A program made the position numbers and the translations under genes. Source: Burkholderia cepacia (lineage in GTDB: Bacteria > Pseudomonadota > Gammaproteobacteria > Burkholderiales > Burkholderiaceae). Taken from it: 64,000 bases of DNA. The notes under the pieces were generated by a model. It ran no database searches, was not told where the DNA came from, and saw nothing but the letters and a program-made list of their open reading frames with translations. Shown piece after piece: positions 1 to 11,056 of the stretch. Numbering within the stretch: position 1 is the stretch's first letter; each line of letters begins with the position of its first letter. The stretch is from the NCBI RefSeq assembly GCF_001039005.1, contig NZ_LDWR01000021.1, forward strand, positions 248,001 to 312,000, written 5' to 3'.

Positions 1-1
1 G

Positions 2-871
2 ATGCATCCGGCGATGATCGGCTCGCAGCTCGTGACGGTGGTGGCGTTGTCGGTGCTCGGCGCGCTGATCGGCGACACCGTCTGGTACGTCGCCGGACGG
101 CGTTACGGCGGTACGACGCTGAAGACGATCTGCCGGCTGTCGCTGTCACGCGATACCTGCGTGAGAAAGACCGAACGCTTCTTCGGGCGCTACGGCGTAC
201 GCGTGCTCGCGGTCGCGCGCTTCATTCCGGGGCTGTCGCTCGTATCGGTGCCGATGGCCGGCGCGCTCGGCACGCGCTATCGCACGTTCGCCGGCTACGA
301 TGCGCTCGGCGCCGCGCTGTGGACGATCGTCGGACTGGTGGCCGGCCTCGTGTTCTATCGGCAGATCGACTGGCTGTTCGCCGGTGCGAGCCACCTCGGC
401 CGCGCGGTGCTGCTGGTCATCGTCGCGCTGCTGGCGATCTATGCGGCCGTGCGCTGGATGCGCCGCCGCGCGCTGATCCGTCAGCTCGCCAACGCGCGGA
501 TCGGCGTCGACGAACTCGAACTGCTGCTGAGCGACACCGCCGCGCCGGTGGTGCTCGACGTGCGCTCGCCCGAGCACCGCAAGCTCGACCCGTTCACGAT
601 TCCCGGCGCGCAATTCGCCGACGAGCGGCAGATCGGCGACATCGTCGCGCGCTATCCGCTCACGCAGAAGTTCGTCGTGTTCTGCTCGTGCCCGAACGAA
701 GTCACGGCCGCGCTGATGGCGAAGCGCCTGCTCGACGCAGGCTTCACCGATGCGCTCGCGCTGCGCGGCGGCCTCGACGCCTGGCGCGATACGGGCCGCC
801 AGATGACGTCGATCGTGGAAGAGATGCCCGCCGCGAACGATCCGGTCGCGGGGTTGCACCGGCCGGCCTGA
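2..871 (+). CDS. DedA-type membrane protein fused to a C-terminal rhodanese domain (5' end outside window)
   Basis: The N-terminal half is a DedA/SNARE-associated membrane domain: the stretch from GALIGDTVWYVAGRRYGG through RFIPGLSLVSVPMAG and the following hydrophobic segments matches the family core. The usual N-terminal part with the Pro-rich loop is missing, so the true start is probably upstream of base 1 even though an ATG happens to sit at base 2. From about residue 160 a rhodanese-like domain follows (VVLDVRSPEHR, then VVFCSCPNEV with the candidate active-site Cys, then LRGGLDAW). DedA proteins act in membrane homeostasis, and several are undecaprenyl-phosphate or lipid flippases. A cytoplasmic rhodanese tail suggests a link to sulfur or redox chemistry, but its partner is unknown. 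Converges on the OprD-type porin. Confidence 0.85.
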   Translation: MHPAMIGSQLVTVVALSVLGALIGDTVWYVAGRRYGGTTLKTICRLSLSRDTCVRKTERFFGRYGVRVLAVARFIPGLSLVSVPMAGALGTRYRTFAGYDALGAALWTIVGLVAGLVFYRQIDWLFAGASHLGRAVLLVIVALLAIYAAVRWMRRRALIRQLANARIGVDELELLLSDTAAPVVLDVRSPEHRKLDPFTIPGAQFADERQIGDIVARYPLTQKFVVFCSCPNEVTAALMAKRLLDAGFTDALALRGGLDAWRDTGRQMTSIVEEMPAANDPVAGLHRPA

Positions 872-902
872 TCGCACCGATCGCAGGCCGGCCGCGCAAT
901 GC

Positions 903-921
903 GGGGGACCGCGCGTCCCCC
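903..921. terminator. Hairpin between convergent genes
   Basis: GGGGGAC and GTCCCCC arms around a CGCGC loop lie in the 55-bp gap between the DedA-rhodanese gene and the convergent porin gene. The T-run is only two bases, so it is a plausible but weak terminator. Confidence 0.4.
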
Positions 922-926
922 TTCGA

Positions 927-2399
927 TCAGAACGCGTGCAGCGGCAGGTTCACGACCAGACGGTACTCGCGGTTCGTCGCGTCCGAGTAGTGTGCCGAAC
1001 CGTTGTGCCACATCGCGATGAACGTGACCTTCGTGTCCTTCAGCTTGCCGCTCTGGAACGTGTACGACGGGATGAAGCCGAACTCGTGGTGACGGCCCTG
1101 CACCGGCGCGCCGTTGCTCCAGTAGATGCTCGACTTGGTCGGGTCGTTCGCCGCGCCCGCGCTGCCGTCCGCACCCCAGCCCGTCACGCCCCAGACCATC
1201 GCCTTGAAGCCCGGCAGGCCCGCTTCCTTGCCGTAGAACGTGTAACGCAGCTGCAGAGACTTTTCGTGCGGCGCGTTGTAGTCGACGTCCATCGAGTTGG
1301 TCAGGAAGATGCCGTTCGTTTCGTTCAGGTAATCGAAGAACTGGTCGCCGAGCACCTGCTGGAAGCCGAGCAGCAGCTCGTGCGGGCCGTGCTGCGCGGC
1401 CACCGACAGGCTGTATGCGTTGTTGTCGATCTTGCCCTGCAGCGCATCGCCCGTGTCGTGCGTCGAGTAGACGTTGCCGAAGCCCGTCCACTTGATCGTC
1501 TGCGGGCTGCCGATGCTGTGCTTCACCGACGCGTAGTACTGGTGCCACACGTCGTCGGCCTGGTTCGCGTACAGCGCGACTTCGCCGTTCGGCGAGTAGT
1601 CCCACGTGCCGCCGACATACGACAGGCGATTGATGCGCGTGCCGCCGTATTGCGTCGTCAGGTTGGTCAGCGTCGTATGACCGCGCGCGTCGGTCTTCGT
1701 GAAGCTGCCGGCCTCGAGCATCACGTTCTTGAATTCATTGCTGACGATCGTCGCGCCGAGGAACGTCGGCGGCAGCGCACGGTTGTCGTGCTGCTCCATG
1801 AACGGGTTGTCGACGGCCTGCAGACCGTACTTGACCACCGTGTTCGAGATGCGCGCCTTGATGTCGTAGATGCCCGGGTAGGCCCACGCGAGCTGGTTGC
1901 CGCCGCCGCCACCCTTCGCGATGTGCACCATGCTGCCGGCGCCCTGGCCGCCGTCGAGCTTCAGCGCCGCGTACAGCGATGCGTCGAAACCGATACCGAT
2001 CAGGCCCGTCGTGTAGCCCGACTCGAAGTTCGCCATCGCGCCCTGCACCCATGCGTGGCGATGCGGCCCGCCCTTGCTGTCGAGCACGTCCGAATAGTTG
2101 CGGAACAGGAAGTCGAGATGGCTGTCGGCAATGAAGCCCTTCGACTTCGACTGGGCCGACGGTTCATCGGGCGGCGTGACGGCCTGGGTCGCTTCCGCGT
2201 TGATGATGGCGTTCGGGGTCGATGCCTGCGCAACGGTCATGCCGGTGCCCGCGGCCGGTGCGGCCTGCGCGACCTGCAGCGGCGCGGGGGCCGCGTCGTC
2301 GGCGTGCGCGACGCCCGTCAGCGAGACACCGGCCAGCGCCGGCAGTCCCCATGCAAGCAGCATCTTCGATGCCGTCCCGATCGTCTTCTGTTTTTTCAT
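927..2399 (-). CDS. OprD-family outer-membrane porin
   Basis: A 490-residue protein with a signal peptide (residues 1-33, ending GVAHA) and a long Ala/Gln/Pro-rich linker before the barrel. The barrel begins near FIADSHLDFLFRNY, a typical OprD-family start, and the chain ends in an aromatic residue (LPLHAF), the usual outer-membrane sorting signal. OprD-type porins admit small substrates such as basic amino acids, di-/tripeptides and organic anions. It lies 165 bp downstream of the opp operon on the same strand, so a role as outer-membrane entry for the Opp peptide importer is a reasonable inference. Substrate is not determinable from sequence alone. It may be co-transcribed or have its own promoter in the gap. 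Confidence 0.88.
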   Translation of the reverse strand: MKKQKTIGTASKMLLAWGLPALAGVSLTGVAHADDAAPAPLQVAQAAPAAGTGMTVAQASTPNAIINAEATQAVTPPDEPSAQSKSKGFIADSHLDFLFRNYSDVLDSKGGPHRHAWVQGAMANFESGYTTGLIGIGFDASLYAALKLDGGQGAGSMVHIAKGGGGGNQLAWAYPGIYDIKARISNTVVKYGLQAVDNPFMEQHDNRALPPTFLGATIVSNEFKNVMLEAGSFTKTDARGHTTLTNLTTQYGGTRINRLSYVGGTWDYSPNGEVALYANQADDVWHQYYASVKHSIGSPQTIKWTGFGNVYSTHDTGDALQGKIDNNAYSLSVAAQHGPHELLLGFQQVLGDQFFDYLNETNGIFLTNSMDVDYNAPHEKSLQLRYTFYGKEAGLPGFKAMVWGVTGWGADGSAGAANDPTKSSIYWSNGAPVQGRHHEFGFIPSYTFQSGKLKDTKVTFIAMWHNGSAHYSDATNREYRLVVNLPLHAF

Positions 2400-2564
2400 C
2401 GTATTTCTCGTCTTGTGTTGATATCGTCCACGCCGGTCGCGATCCGCTCCCGGCCCCCCGGCGTGCCCGGCTAAGGACGCGCCTGTACCCGCGGCGCGAA
2501 GATCGTTCGCGCCGCCCCTGCCCCTGTTGACCTGCCTTGGTTTTGTTTGCCGAGCTACTTCAAA

Positions 2565-4573
<2,009 letters not shown>

Positions 4574-4592
4574 GTCAGCCTCCGCCGGGCCG

Positions 4593-4667
4593 CCCCACAC
4601 TTCGGTGGAAGCGCCTGGGGGAGACGGGGGGGCTGCGCCCCCCCGAGCGAACGAAGTGAGTGTGGGG
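4593..4667. repeat. Nested inverted repeat (REP-like) between oppC and oppD
   Basis: Outer arms CCCCACAC (4593-4600) and GTGTGGGG (4660-4667) enclose an inner perfect 8-bp stem, CGGGGGGG (4625-4632) and CCCCCCCG (4638-4645), with a CTGCG loop. The stretch GAGCGAACGAAGTGAG near the right arm resembles dispersed intergenic elements common in GC-rich proteobacteria. In the mRNA it would form a stable hairpin between the permease and ATPase cistrons. Confidence 0.65.
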
Positions 4668-4678
4668 GTCGTTTCATC

Positions 4679-5581
4679 TCAGCGATCCTTCGGGTCGAGC
4701 GCGTCACGCAGGCCGTCGCCAACGAAGTTCACGCAGTAGAGCGTCACGCACAGCATGACGGCCGGGGCCAGCAGCAGCCACGGCATCGATTCCAGTTTCT
4801 GCGCGCCGTCCTGGATCAGCACGCCCCAGCTCGTCATCGGCTCCTGCACACCGAGGCCGAGGAACGACAGCACCGATTCGGTCAGCACGATGCCCGGCAC
4901 CGACACGGTCGCGTACACGACGACCACGCCGAGCAGGTTCGGCACGATGTGGCGCAGCACGATCGACGTGGGCGTCACGCCGATCGCGCGCGCCGCATCG
5001 ACGAACTCGCGGCTGCGCAGCGACAGCGTCTGGCCGCGCACGACACGCGCCATGTCGATCCACGAGAACGCGCTGATGGTCAGCACGACCAGCATGAACG
5101 AGCGGCCGAACAGGGTCATCATCAGGATCGCGATCAGCAGGTACGGGATCGCGTACATCATGTCGACGACGCGCATCATCACGGAGTCGACACGGCCGCC
5201 CGCGAAGCCCGCGGTCGCGCCCCACGCGACGCCGAACAGGCCCGACACGAGCGTGCCGAGCAGGCCGACCTCGATCGACACGCGGCCGCCGATCAGCGTG
5301 CGCACCAGCAGGTCGCGGCCGAGCTCGTCGGTGCCGAACCAGTGCTGGTTCGCCCAGGTCGGCGGCAGGCTGATCGAGCCCCAGTCGCTTGCGGCGGGAT
5401 CGGCCACGAGCAGCCACGGGCCGACGAAGCACGCGAGCGTGATCAGCGCGAGCAGCACGAGGCTGAACACAGCCGCGCGGTTGTGAAGGAAGCGCGCCAT
5501 CGCAAGCGCGAGCGGCGAGCGGGAACGCGGCGGCGAGTCGGTCTGCACGGGCAGGCCGACGACGGGAGTAGTCGGGGTCAT
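4679..5581 (-). CDS. oppC: Peptide ABC transporter permease OppC
   Basis: Inner-membrane permease subunit, 300 residues. It has a hydrophobic segment near residues 35-55, a periplasmic stretch containing HWFGTDELGRDLLVR (a hallmark of OppC/DppC proteins), then about five further membrane segments. The EAA-type loop that contacts the ATPases is visible as EFVDAARAIGVTPTSIVLRH. Starts 13 bp after the oppB stop codon, so it is in the same operon. Partners are OppB in the membrane and OppD/F in the cytoplasm. Confidence 0.93.
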   Translation of the reverse strand: MTPTTPVVGLPVQTDSPPRSRSPLALAMARFLHNRAAVFSLVLLALITLACFVGPWLLVADPAASDWGSISLPPTWANQHWFGTDELGRDLLVRTLIGGRVSIEVGLLGTLVSGLFGVAWGATAGFAGGRVDSVMMRVVDMMYAIPYLLIAILMMTLFGRSFMLVVLTISAFSWIDMARVVRGQTLSLRSREFVDAARAIGVTPTSIVLRHIVPNLLGVVVVYATVSVPGIVLTESVLSFLGLGVQEPMTSWGVLIQDGAQKLESMPWLLLAPAVMLCVTLYCVNFVGDGLRDALDPKDR

Positions 5582-5594
5582 CGCGGTGCCTCGC

Positions 5595-6533
5595 TCAATA
5601 ACGGATGCGCGGATCGAGCCACGCGTACGCGAGGTCGACCAGCAGGTTGAACAGCACGGCGCAGACGGTGGTCAGCACGACGAGGCCGAGCACGAGCGTG
5701 TAGTCGCGGTTGATCGCGCCGTTCACGACGAGCTGCCCGAGGCCCGGTAGCGCGAACACCGATTCGGTGACGACGGCCGCCGTGATCGACGAGATGCAGA
5801 CCGTGCCGAACAGCGACACGACCGGCATCAGCGCGGGCTTCAGCGCGTGGCGCAGCACGATCGTCGAGCCCGGCAGGCCCTTCGCGCGCGCGGTGCGGAT
5901 GTAGTTGCTCGACAGCGTCTCGATCATCGAGCCGCGCATCACGCGCGCGAGCAGCGACATGTTGATGAAGGTCAGCAGCACGATCGGCAGCAGCCGGTAC
6001 TCCCAGCCGCCGTCGCCCCAGCCGCCTGCCGGCAGCCAGCCGTTGCCGGCCGAGGTCTTCAGCAGGATCGCGAAGATCCACACCAGCACCGGGCCGAGCA
6101 CGAACGGCGGCACGACGTTGCCGATGTTGCCGATCAGCATCACGATGCGGTCGATGAAGCTGTCGCGGCGGACCGCCGCGACGGTGCCGAGCAGCACGCC
6201 GAGCCCGATCGAGATCGGGATCGACACGCCGCCTACGCCGAGACTCACCGGCAGCGCCTTGCGCACGAGATCGTTCACGGACCAGTCGACGTAGCGGAAC
6301 GACGGACCGAGGTCGCCGTGCAGCAGTGCGTCGAGATACATCAGGTACTGCTTCCACAGCGGCTGGTCGAGGTGGTACTTCGCGTTCAGGTTCGCGAGCG
6401 TCGCCGCGGAAAGCTGCTTCTCCGTATCGAACGGGCCGCCGGGTGTGAAGTGCAGCAGCAGGTAGCAGACGGTGACGACCGCGAGGATCGTCGGCACCGC
6501 CCACAACGTGCGCCTCAGTGCGTAGGCCAGCAT
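5595..6533 (-). CDS. oppB: Peptide ABC transporter permease OppB
   Basis: Inner-membrane permease, 312 residues, beginning MLAYALRRTLWAVPTILAVV, the usual N-terminal membrane segment of OppB/DppB. It contains LPGLGQLVVNGAINRDYTLVLG and an EAA loop (YIRTARAKGLPGSTIVLRHA) for coupling to the ATPases. Lies 11 bp downstream of oppA and 13 bp upstream of oppC. Forms the translocation path with OppC. Confidence 0.93.
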   Translation of the reverse strand: MLAYALRRTLWAVPTILAVVTVCYLLLHFTPGGPFDTEKQLSAATLANLNAKYHLDQPLWKQYLMYLDALLHGDLGPSFRYVDWSVNDLVRKALPVSLGVGGVSIPISIGLGVLLGTVAAVRRDSFIDRIVMLIGNIGNVVPPFVLGPVLVWIFAILLKTSAGNGWLPAGGWGDGGWEYRLLPIVLLTFINMSLLARVMRGSMIETLSSNYIRTARAKGLPGSTIVLRHALKPALMPVVSLFGTVCISSITAAVVTESVFALPGLGQLVVNGAINRDYTLVLGLVVLTTVCAVLFNLLVDLAYAWLDPRIRY

Positions 6534-6544
6534 GATCGCTCCGC

Positions 6545-8158
6545 TCAGTGCTTGATCAGGTACATGTCCTGCGAAGCACGCATGTCGATCACGTTCTTCA
6601 GCGAGTAGCCGCCCACATAGGGCTTCACGAGACGGTCGGCCGAGTACTGGAACAGCGGCACCATCGGCGTGTCGTTCAGCGCGAGGTCGTGCGCCTGCGT
6701 GAGCAGCGTGGCACGCGCCTTGTCATCGAGCTTCTGGTTGCCTTCGTCGACCAGCGCGTCGGCCTGCTTGTTGCAGTAGCCGACGGTGTTCTGCGCGCTG
6801 CCGCAACGGAGCAGATCGAAGAACGTCATCGCGTCGTTGTAATCGGCGAACCAGCCGTCGCGCGCGATCTGCACCTTGCCGTCATGCCGCTCCTTCATCA
6901 GCACCTTGAACTCGACGTTCTCGAGCTTGGTGTTGACGCCGAGCTTCGTGCGCCATTCCGACGCGGCGAACAGCGCGACCTTCTTGTGCAGGTCGTTGGT
7001 GTTGTAGGTCAGCGTGAACGACAGCGGCTTCGCATCCGAGTAGCCGGCCTGCTTCAGCAGGTTCTTCGCGGTGTCGACGCGCTTGGCCATCGGCCACGAC
7101 GCCCAGTCCGGCGTGAACGGCTGCACGCCCTTCGTGCCGCTCGGCATCAGCCCGTACATCGGCTTCTCGCCGGCCTGCGTGAGCTTCGAGGTCAGCACTT
7201 CGCGATCGAGCACCATCGACAGCGCCTGGCGCACGCGCTTGTCCTTCAGCGCCGGATCGCTGTTGTTCAGGTAGTAGTAGTACGTCGCGAGCTGCAGGCC
7301 CTGGCGCAGTTCGCCGCCGAACTGCTTGCTGACCTGCTGGAAGATCCCCGACGGGATCGAGTAGCTGTAGTCGATCTGGCCGGCCTGGTACATGCGCATC
7401 GCGGTCTCGTCGCTCTCGATCGGCAGGTACGTGACCTTGTTGATCACGACCTTCGGCGCGTTCCAGTACTTCGCGTCCTTGGTGATCACGATGCGGTTGT
7501 TCGGCTGCCAGTCGGCCAGCTGGAACGGGCCGTTGCTGACGATGTTGCCCGGGCGCGTCCACGCGTCGCCGAGCTTCGTCACCGTGTCCTTGTTCACCGG
7601 CGCGAGCGGCACCATCGCGGTCAGTTCCGGGAAGAACGCGACCGGCACGTCGGTCGTCACCTCGAGCGTGTACGGATCGACGGCGCGCACGCCCAGCGTC
7701 GACGGGGCGGCCTTGCCCGCGATGATGTCCTTCGAGTTCTTCACGAACTCGACGAGGATCGTGTATTTCGAGCCCGTCTTCGGATCGACGAGGCGCTGCC
7801 ATGCATAGACGAAATCGGCGGCCGTCACCGGCTGGCCGTTGCTCCACTTCGCGTCGTGGCGAAGCTTGAAGATCCACGTCTGCGGCGTCTTGCGTTCCCA
7901 CGACAGCGCGACGCCCGGTACGACCTGGCCGGCCGCATCGATGCGGGCGAGCCCTTCGAACAGGTCGAGGCCGATCGTGTTGCCGGTCCACGATTCGATG
8001 TGCGCCGGGTCGAGCGACTCGACTTCGGCGGGCACCTGTCGCGTCAGGTCCTGCTGAGGAGCGAGCGCAACGTTCGACGGAACGGTAACGGCGTGGGCGA
8101 CGGGCGTCGTCAGGGCGAGCGCGGCCAGCACGGCCGACATGGCATGCAAGGATTTCAT
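6545..8158 (-). CDS. oppA: Periplasmic oligopeptide-binding protein OppA
   Basis: Solute-binding protein (SBP family 5), 537 residues, with a Sec signal peptide of about 23 residues ending PVAHA. Family signatures include ESLDPAHIESWTG near the N terminus and WIFKLRHDAKWSNGQPVTAADFVYAWQRLVDP. The latter is the characteristic segment of OppA-type rather than nickel- or heme-binding members. It delivers peptides to OppBC. First gene of the operon. The promoter must lie in the 180 bp between it and the XRE-cupin regulator gene, which also holds a long inverted repeat. Confidence 0.93.
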   Translation of the reverse strand: MKSLHAMSAVLAALALTTPVAHAVTVPSNVALAPQQDLTRQVPAEVESLDPAHIESWTGNTIGLDLFEGLARIDAAGQVVPGVALSWERKTPQTWIFKLRHDAKWSNGQPVTAADFVYAWQRLVDPKTGSKYTILVEFVKNSKDIIAGKAAPSTLGVRAVDPYTLEVTTDVPVAFFPELTAMVPLAPVNKDTVTKLGDAWTRPGNIVSNGPFQLADWQPNNRIVITKDAKYWNAPKVVINKVTYLPIESDETAMRMYQAGQIDYSYSIPSGIFQQVSKQFGGELRQGLQLATYYYYLNNSDPALKDKRVRQALSMVLDREVLTSKLTQAGEKPMYGLMPSGTKGVQPFTPDWASWPMAKRVDTAKNLLKQAGYSDAKPLSFTLTYNTNDLHKKVALFAASEWRTKLGVNTKLENVEFKVLMKERHDGKVQIARDGWFADYNDAMTFFDLLRCGSAQNTVGYCNKQADALVDEGNQKLDDKARATLLTQAHDLALNDTPMVPLFQYSADRLVKPYVGGYSLKNVIDMRASQDMYLIKH

Positions 8159-8277
8159 CGTGGCAGTCTTGAGAAAGTGTGTTCGGTGAGCGTCGCGCGG
8201 CGAATGCCGCGGCTTACGCGTGAGACGCTGACGGGGGCAGCGATTGAGGAGGCCCGTGATTCTCGTATAGCATTTTA

Positions 8278-8330
8278 GTATTCCTTACGTTTCTTTCGAC
8301 AGGCATCCCGTCTTGGAAACGAAGGAATAC
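8278..8330. promoter_or_regulatory. Long inverted repeat upstream of oppA
   Basis: Arms GTATTCCTTACGTTTC (8278-8293) and GAAACGAAGGAATAC (8316-8330) match over 15 bp with a single bulged A, around a 22-nt spacer. It sits about 120 bp before the oppA start and just past the end of the upstream regulator gene on the same strand. No T-run follows, so a protein-binding or mRNA-structure role is as likely as termination. Confidence 0.5.
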
Positions 8331-8337
8331 CCGTGCG

Positions 8338-8919
8338 TTAGAACAGCCTCGGTGTACCGACCCAGACCACCACCGACTCGATCTTCGCGGTGTTGGCCCA
8401 GCTGTGCGGGACCGTCGACTGATAGTGCGAGCTGTCGCCGGCCTGCAGGACGAACGTCTTGCCTTCCAGCGTCAGCGACACTTCCCCTTCAATCACATAC
8501 AGGAACTCCTCTCCTGCATGGGTCGTCACCTCCGACCGTTTCTGCCCCGGCGGCATCCTCACGAGGATCGCCTCCAGCTGGCGCCCTTCGGATACGTTCG
8601 TCAGCCGCGCGAACAGGTTCGCCGAATCGGCAAACCCGAAGAAGCGCAGCTGCTCGCCTCGGCAGACCGAGCGTTCCTCGCTCGGCGTATCCACGAAGTA
8701 CTGCACCGTCACACCGAGCGCGTGCGCGATACCGGCCAGCGACGTCAATGACGGCGACGCGAGCCCGCGCTCGACTTGAGACAGAAACGGCTTCGAAATC
8801 CCCGCGGCGGTAGCGGTGTCGTCGAGCGTGCGCTTGAGTCGTTGGCGCAACGCGCGAATCTTGCTGCCCAGTGCGGCGGCAGCGTCTGCGGACCGCGAGT
8901 TTTCAGTGGGGGGAACCAT
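8338..8919 (-). CDS. XRE-family transcriptional regulator with C-terminal cupin domain
   Basis: About 193 residues from the ATG at 8919. A TTG at 8943 would add eight residues. The helix-turn-helix is in the N-terminal third (IRALRQRLKRTLDDTATAAG, then SKPFLSQVERG). A cupin_2 domain follows in the C-terminal part (GEEFLYVIEGEVSLTLEG, then QAGDSSHYQSTVPHSW). Proteins of this layout (PuuR/SutR-like) usually sense a small metabolite through the cupin and regulate neighbouring uptake or catabolic genes. It lies upstream of oppABCDF on the same strand, so control of the peptide operon is likely but inferred. Confidence 0.88.
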   Translation of the reverse strand: MVPPTENSRSADAAAALGSKIRALRQRLKRTLDDTATAAGISKPFLSQVERGLASPSLTSLAGIAHALGVTVQYFVDTPSEERSVCRGEQLRFFGFADSANLFARLTNVSEGRQLEAILVRMPPGQKRSEVTTHAGEEFLYVIEGEVSLTLEGKTFVLQAGDSSHYQSTVPHSWANTAKIESVVVWVGTPRLF

Positions 8920-9418
8920 AGCAGGCCGAAAAGTGATCGTCAAAAAATGTTTGATGGAAAATAACTAAGTTAGATCGATATAGCTTAGTCTTCGGGTTCG
9001 CGCACGCCTTCGGAGTTGAGCCCGGTGCACTAAACGGGGCGCGAAGCGAGAGAAACGACGCGCTATCTTGCCAGACTCGCCGGCTTCACAGGCAAGCTGC
9101 AAGCGGCTCTCCGGGAATCTTCGGAGGGCCGGCACGAAATCTTACAAATAGATGACGAGACGAATGTTCCTGAAAGCTGCTGCCACATCGGGAGTTTCCC
9201 TGAGTGGCGCATACCTGACGCACCGGACCGGCGAACGTTACCATTCGCGCGCCGGTCGGGGCCACTCGCCGCCCTACCATGCGGCGTCCGCCCCCGGCCC
9301 GGGCTAACCGCCCGACTGTTCCATCGCCAGCGCAAGACCTACCCGGCCCATTGCGCACCGGCGCCAGTTCGACCCCTAGACGACGCGTGATCCGTGCCGT
9401 CCGTTTCAAACGAGATTG
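8920..9418. other. Intergenic region between the XRE-cupin gene and the POT gene
   Basis: About 500 bp between divergently transcribed genes, so it should hold both promoters. It has a locally AT-rich stretch (8941-8995) that contains an inverted repeat. The rest has no open frame with a credible start or protein-like composition. Confidence 0.6.
8964..8989. promoter_or_regulatory. Candidate operator upstream of the XRE-cupin gene
   Basis: ACTAAGTTA (8964-8972) and TAGCTTAGT (8981-8989) form 9-bp arms with one G-T mismatch, inside the AT-rich segment 45-70 bp before the regulator start. Position and symmetry suit autoregulation. No binding data. Confidence 0.45.
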
Positions 9419-10939
9419 ATGATGCATTCACCTGTTTCACAAACCCGATCGTTCACGACGGTCTTCCTCATCGAAATGTGGGAGCGTTTCGGCTACTACG
9501 GTATGGCCGCGCTTCTGGTCCTCTTCATGGTCGACCGGCTCGGTTTCACCGACAGCCATGCGAACCTGACCTGGGGTGCGTTCACCGCACTCGTCTATGC
9601 GGCGCCGTCGATCGGCGGCTGGATCGGCGACAAGGTGCTCGGCGCCCGCCGCACGATGATCATCGGCGCGTCCGTGCTGTCCGCCGGCTACCTGATGCTC
9701 GCGGTACCGAACGAACACCTGACGTACATGTACGCGTCGCTCGGCGTGATCGTCGTCGGCAACGGCCTGTTCAAGGCCAACGCGGCGAACCTCGTGCGCC
9801 GCATCTATGAAGGCGACGACGCGCGCATCGACAGCGCGTTCACGATCTACTACATGGCGGTCAACATCGGCTCGACCGTGTCGATGCTCGCGACGCCGTG
9901 GATCAAGGATCACTGGGGCTGGCACGCCGCGTTCGCGGTCTGCTGCGGCGGCATGCTGCTCGCGATCCTCAACTTCATGCTGATGCACCGCACGCTCGCG
10001 CACGTCGGCTCGGTGCCGGACGACCAGCCGATCCGCTGGAAGCGCCTCGGCGCGGTCGCCCTGGGCGGCGTCGCGCTCGCGCTGATCACGCTGTACGTGC
10101 TGCAGCACAAGCAGCTCGCGGTCGCGAGCGTGTGGACCGCGGCGTTCGCGATCCTCGCGATCTTCGCGTACATGATCGCGAAGTCGGAGCGCTCGGAGCG
10201 CGCGGGCCTGATCGCCGCGCTCGTGCTGATCGGCCAGGTGATCCTGTTCTTCATCTTCTACGTGCAGATGTCGACGTCGCTGACGCTGTTCGCGCTGCGC
10301 AACGTCGATCCGCGCTTCATGCTGTTCGGCACGACGCTGTTCACGTGGAGCGCCGCACAGTTCCAGGCGCTGAACCCGATCTGGATCATGCTGCTGAGCC
10401 CGGTGCTCGTGTGGGTCTACAACGCGGTCGCGAAGAGCGGGCGTGACCTGCCGGTCGCCGCGAAGTACGCGCTCGGCTTCGGCGCGGTCGCCGCGGGCTA
10501 CCTGGTGTTCACGATCAGCGGCCGCTACGCGATCGACGGCCGCGTGTCGTCGTGGTTCATGGTGTGGGGCTACGGCCTCTACTCGCTCGGCGAACTGCTG
10601 GTGAGCGGCCTCGGCCTCGCGATGATCGCCCGCTACGTGCCGGCGCGCATGAGCGGCTTCATGATGGGTGCGTATTTCGTCGCGACGGGTGTGTCGCAGT
10701 ATCTCGGCAGCGTCGTCGCGAACTTCGCGCAGATGCCGTCGCACGACCTGCCGGCCACCGAATCGCTGCCGCTCTACCTGTCGCTGTTCGAGAAGCTCGG
10801 CTGGCTCGCCGCGATCGGCATGCTGCTCGCGCTGCTGCTGCTGCCGCTGATGAACCGCCTGTCGCGCCAGCACCAACGTTGTGCGGAAGAGCGCCGCGAG
10901 GAAGCGCTGCAGGCGCAGGCAATCGCGTCGGCCCAGTAA
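9419..10939 (+). CDS. POT-family proton-dependent oligopeptide symporter (DtpA-like)
   Basis: About 506 residues with 12-14 predicted membrane segments. The POT fingerprint ExxERFxYY is present near the N terminus (EMWERFGYYGM), followed by GGWIGDKVLGARRTMIIG in the first cytoplasmic loop. These carriers import di- and tripeptides with protons across the inner membrane. Start is one of two adjacent ATGs (9419, 9422), preceded by a weak GAG-rich ribosome site. It is divergent from the regulator of the opp operon, so two peptide importers of different type sit side by side. Confidence 0.92.
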   Translation: MMHSPVSQTRSFTTVFLIEMWERFGYYGMAALLVLFMVDRLGFTDSHANLTWGAFTALVYAAPSIGGWIGDKVLGARRTMIIGASVLSAGYLMLAVPNEHLTYMYASLGVIVVGNGLFKANAANLVRRIYEGDDARIDSAFTIYYMAVNIGSTVSMLATPWIKDHWGWHAAFAVCCGGMLLAILNFMLMHRTLAHVGSVPDDQPIRWKRLGAVALGGVALALITLYVLQHKQLAVASVWTAAFAILAIFAYMIAKSERSERAGLIAALVLIGQVILFFIFYVQMSTSLTLFALRNVDPRFMLFGTTLFTWSAAQFQALNPIWIMLLSPVLVWVYNAVAKSGRDLPVAAKYALGFGAVAAGYLVFTISGRYAIDGRVSSWFMVWGYGLYSLGELLVSGLGLAMIARYVPARMSGFMMGAYFVATGVSQYLGSVVANFAQMPSHDLPATESLPLYLSLFEKLGWLAAIGMLLALLLLPLMNRLSRQHQRCAEERREEALQAQAIASAQ

Positions 10940-10951
10940 GTACTATCCCTC

Positions 10952-10970
10952 GGCGTGCGGCATGCACGCC
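10952..10970 (+). terminator. Possible hairpin terminator after the POT gene
   Basis: GGCGTGC / GCACGCC arms with a GGCAT loop, 12 bp after the POT stop codon. Followed only by ACATTC, so no clear T-run. Confidence 0.35.
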
Positions 10971-11056
10971 ACATTCTCCCGCCGGGCACGCGAACGCGTC
11001 CTACACTGGTGGAAACGCATCCGCTCCGTCGCGATGCGCACTGGCGGGAGAAGGCC

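Noticed and set aside
9063..9427. Minus-strand short frames before the POT gene
   Set aside because: No ribosome site, Arg-rich low-information composition, overlap with the POT start. More likely promoter DNA.
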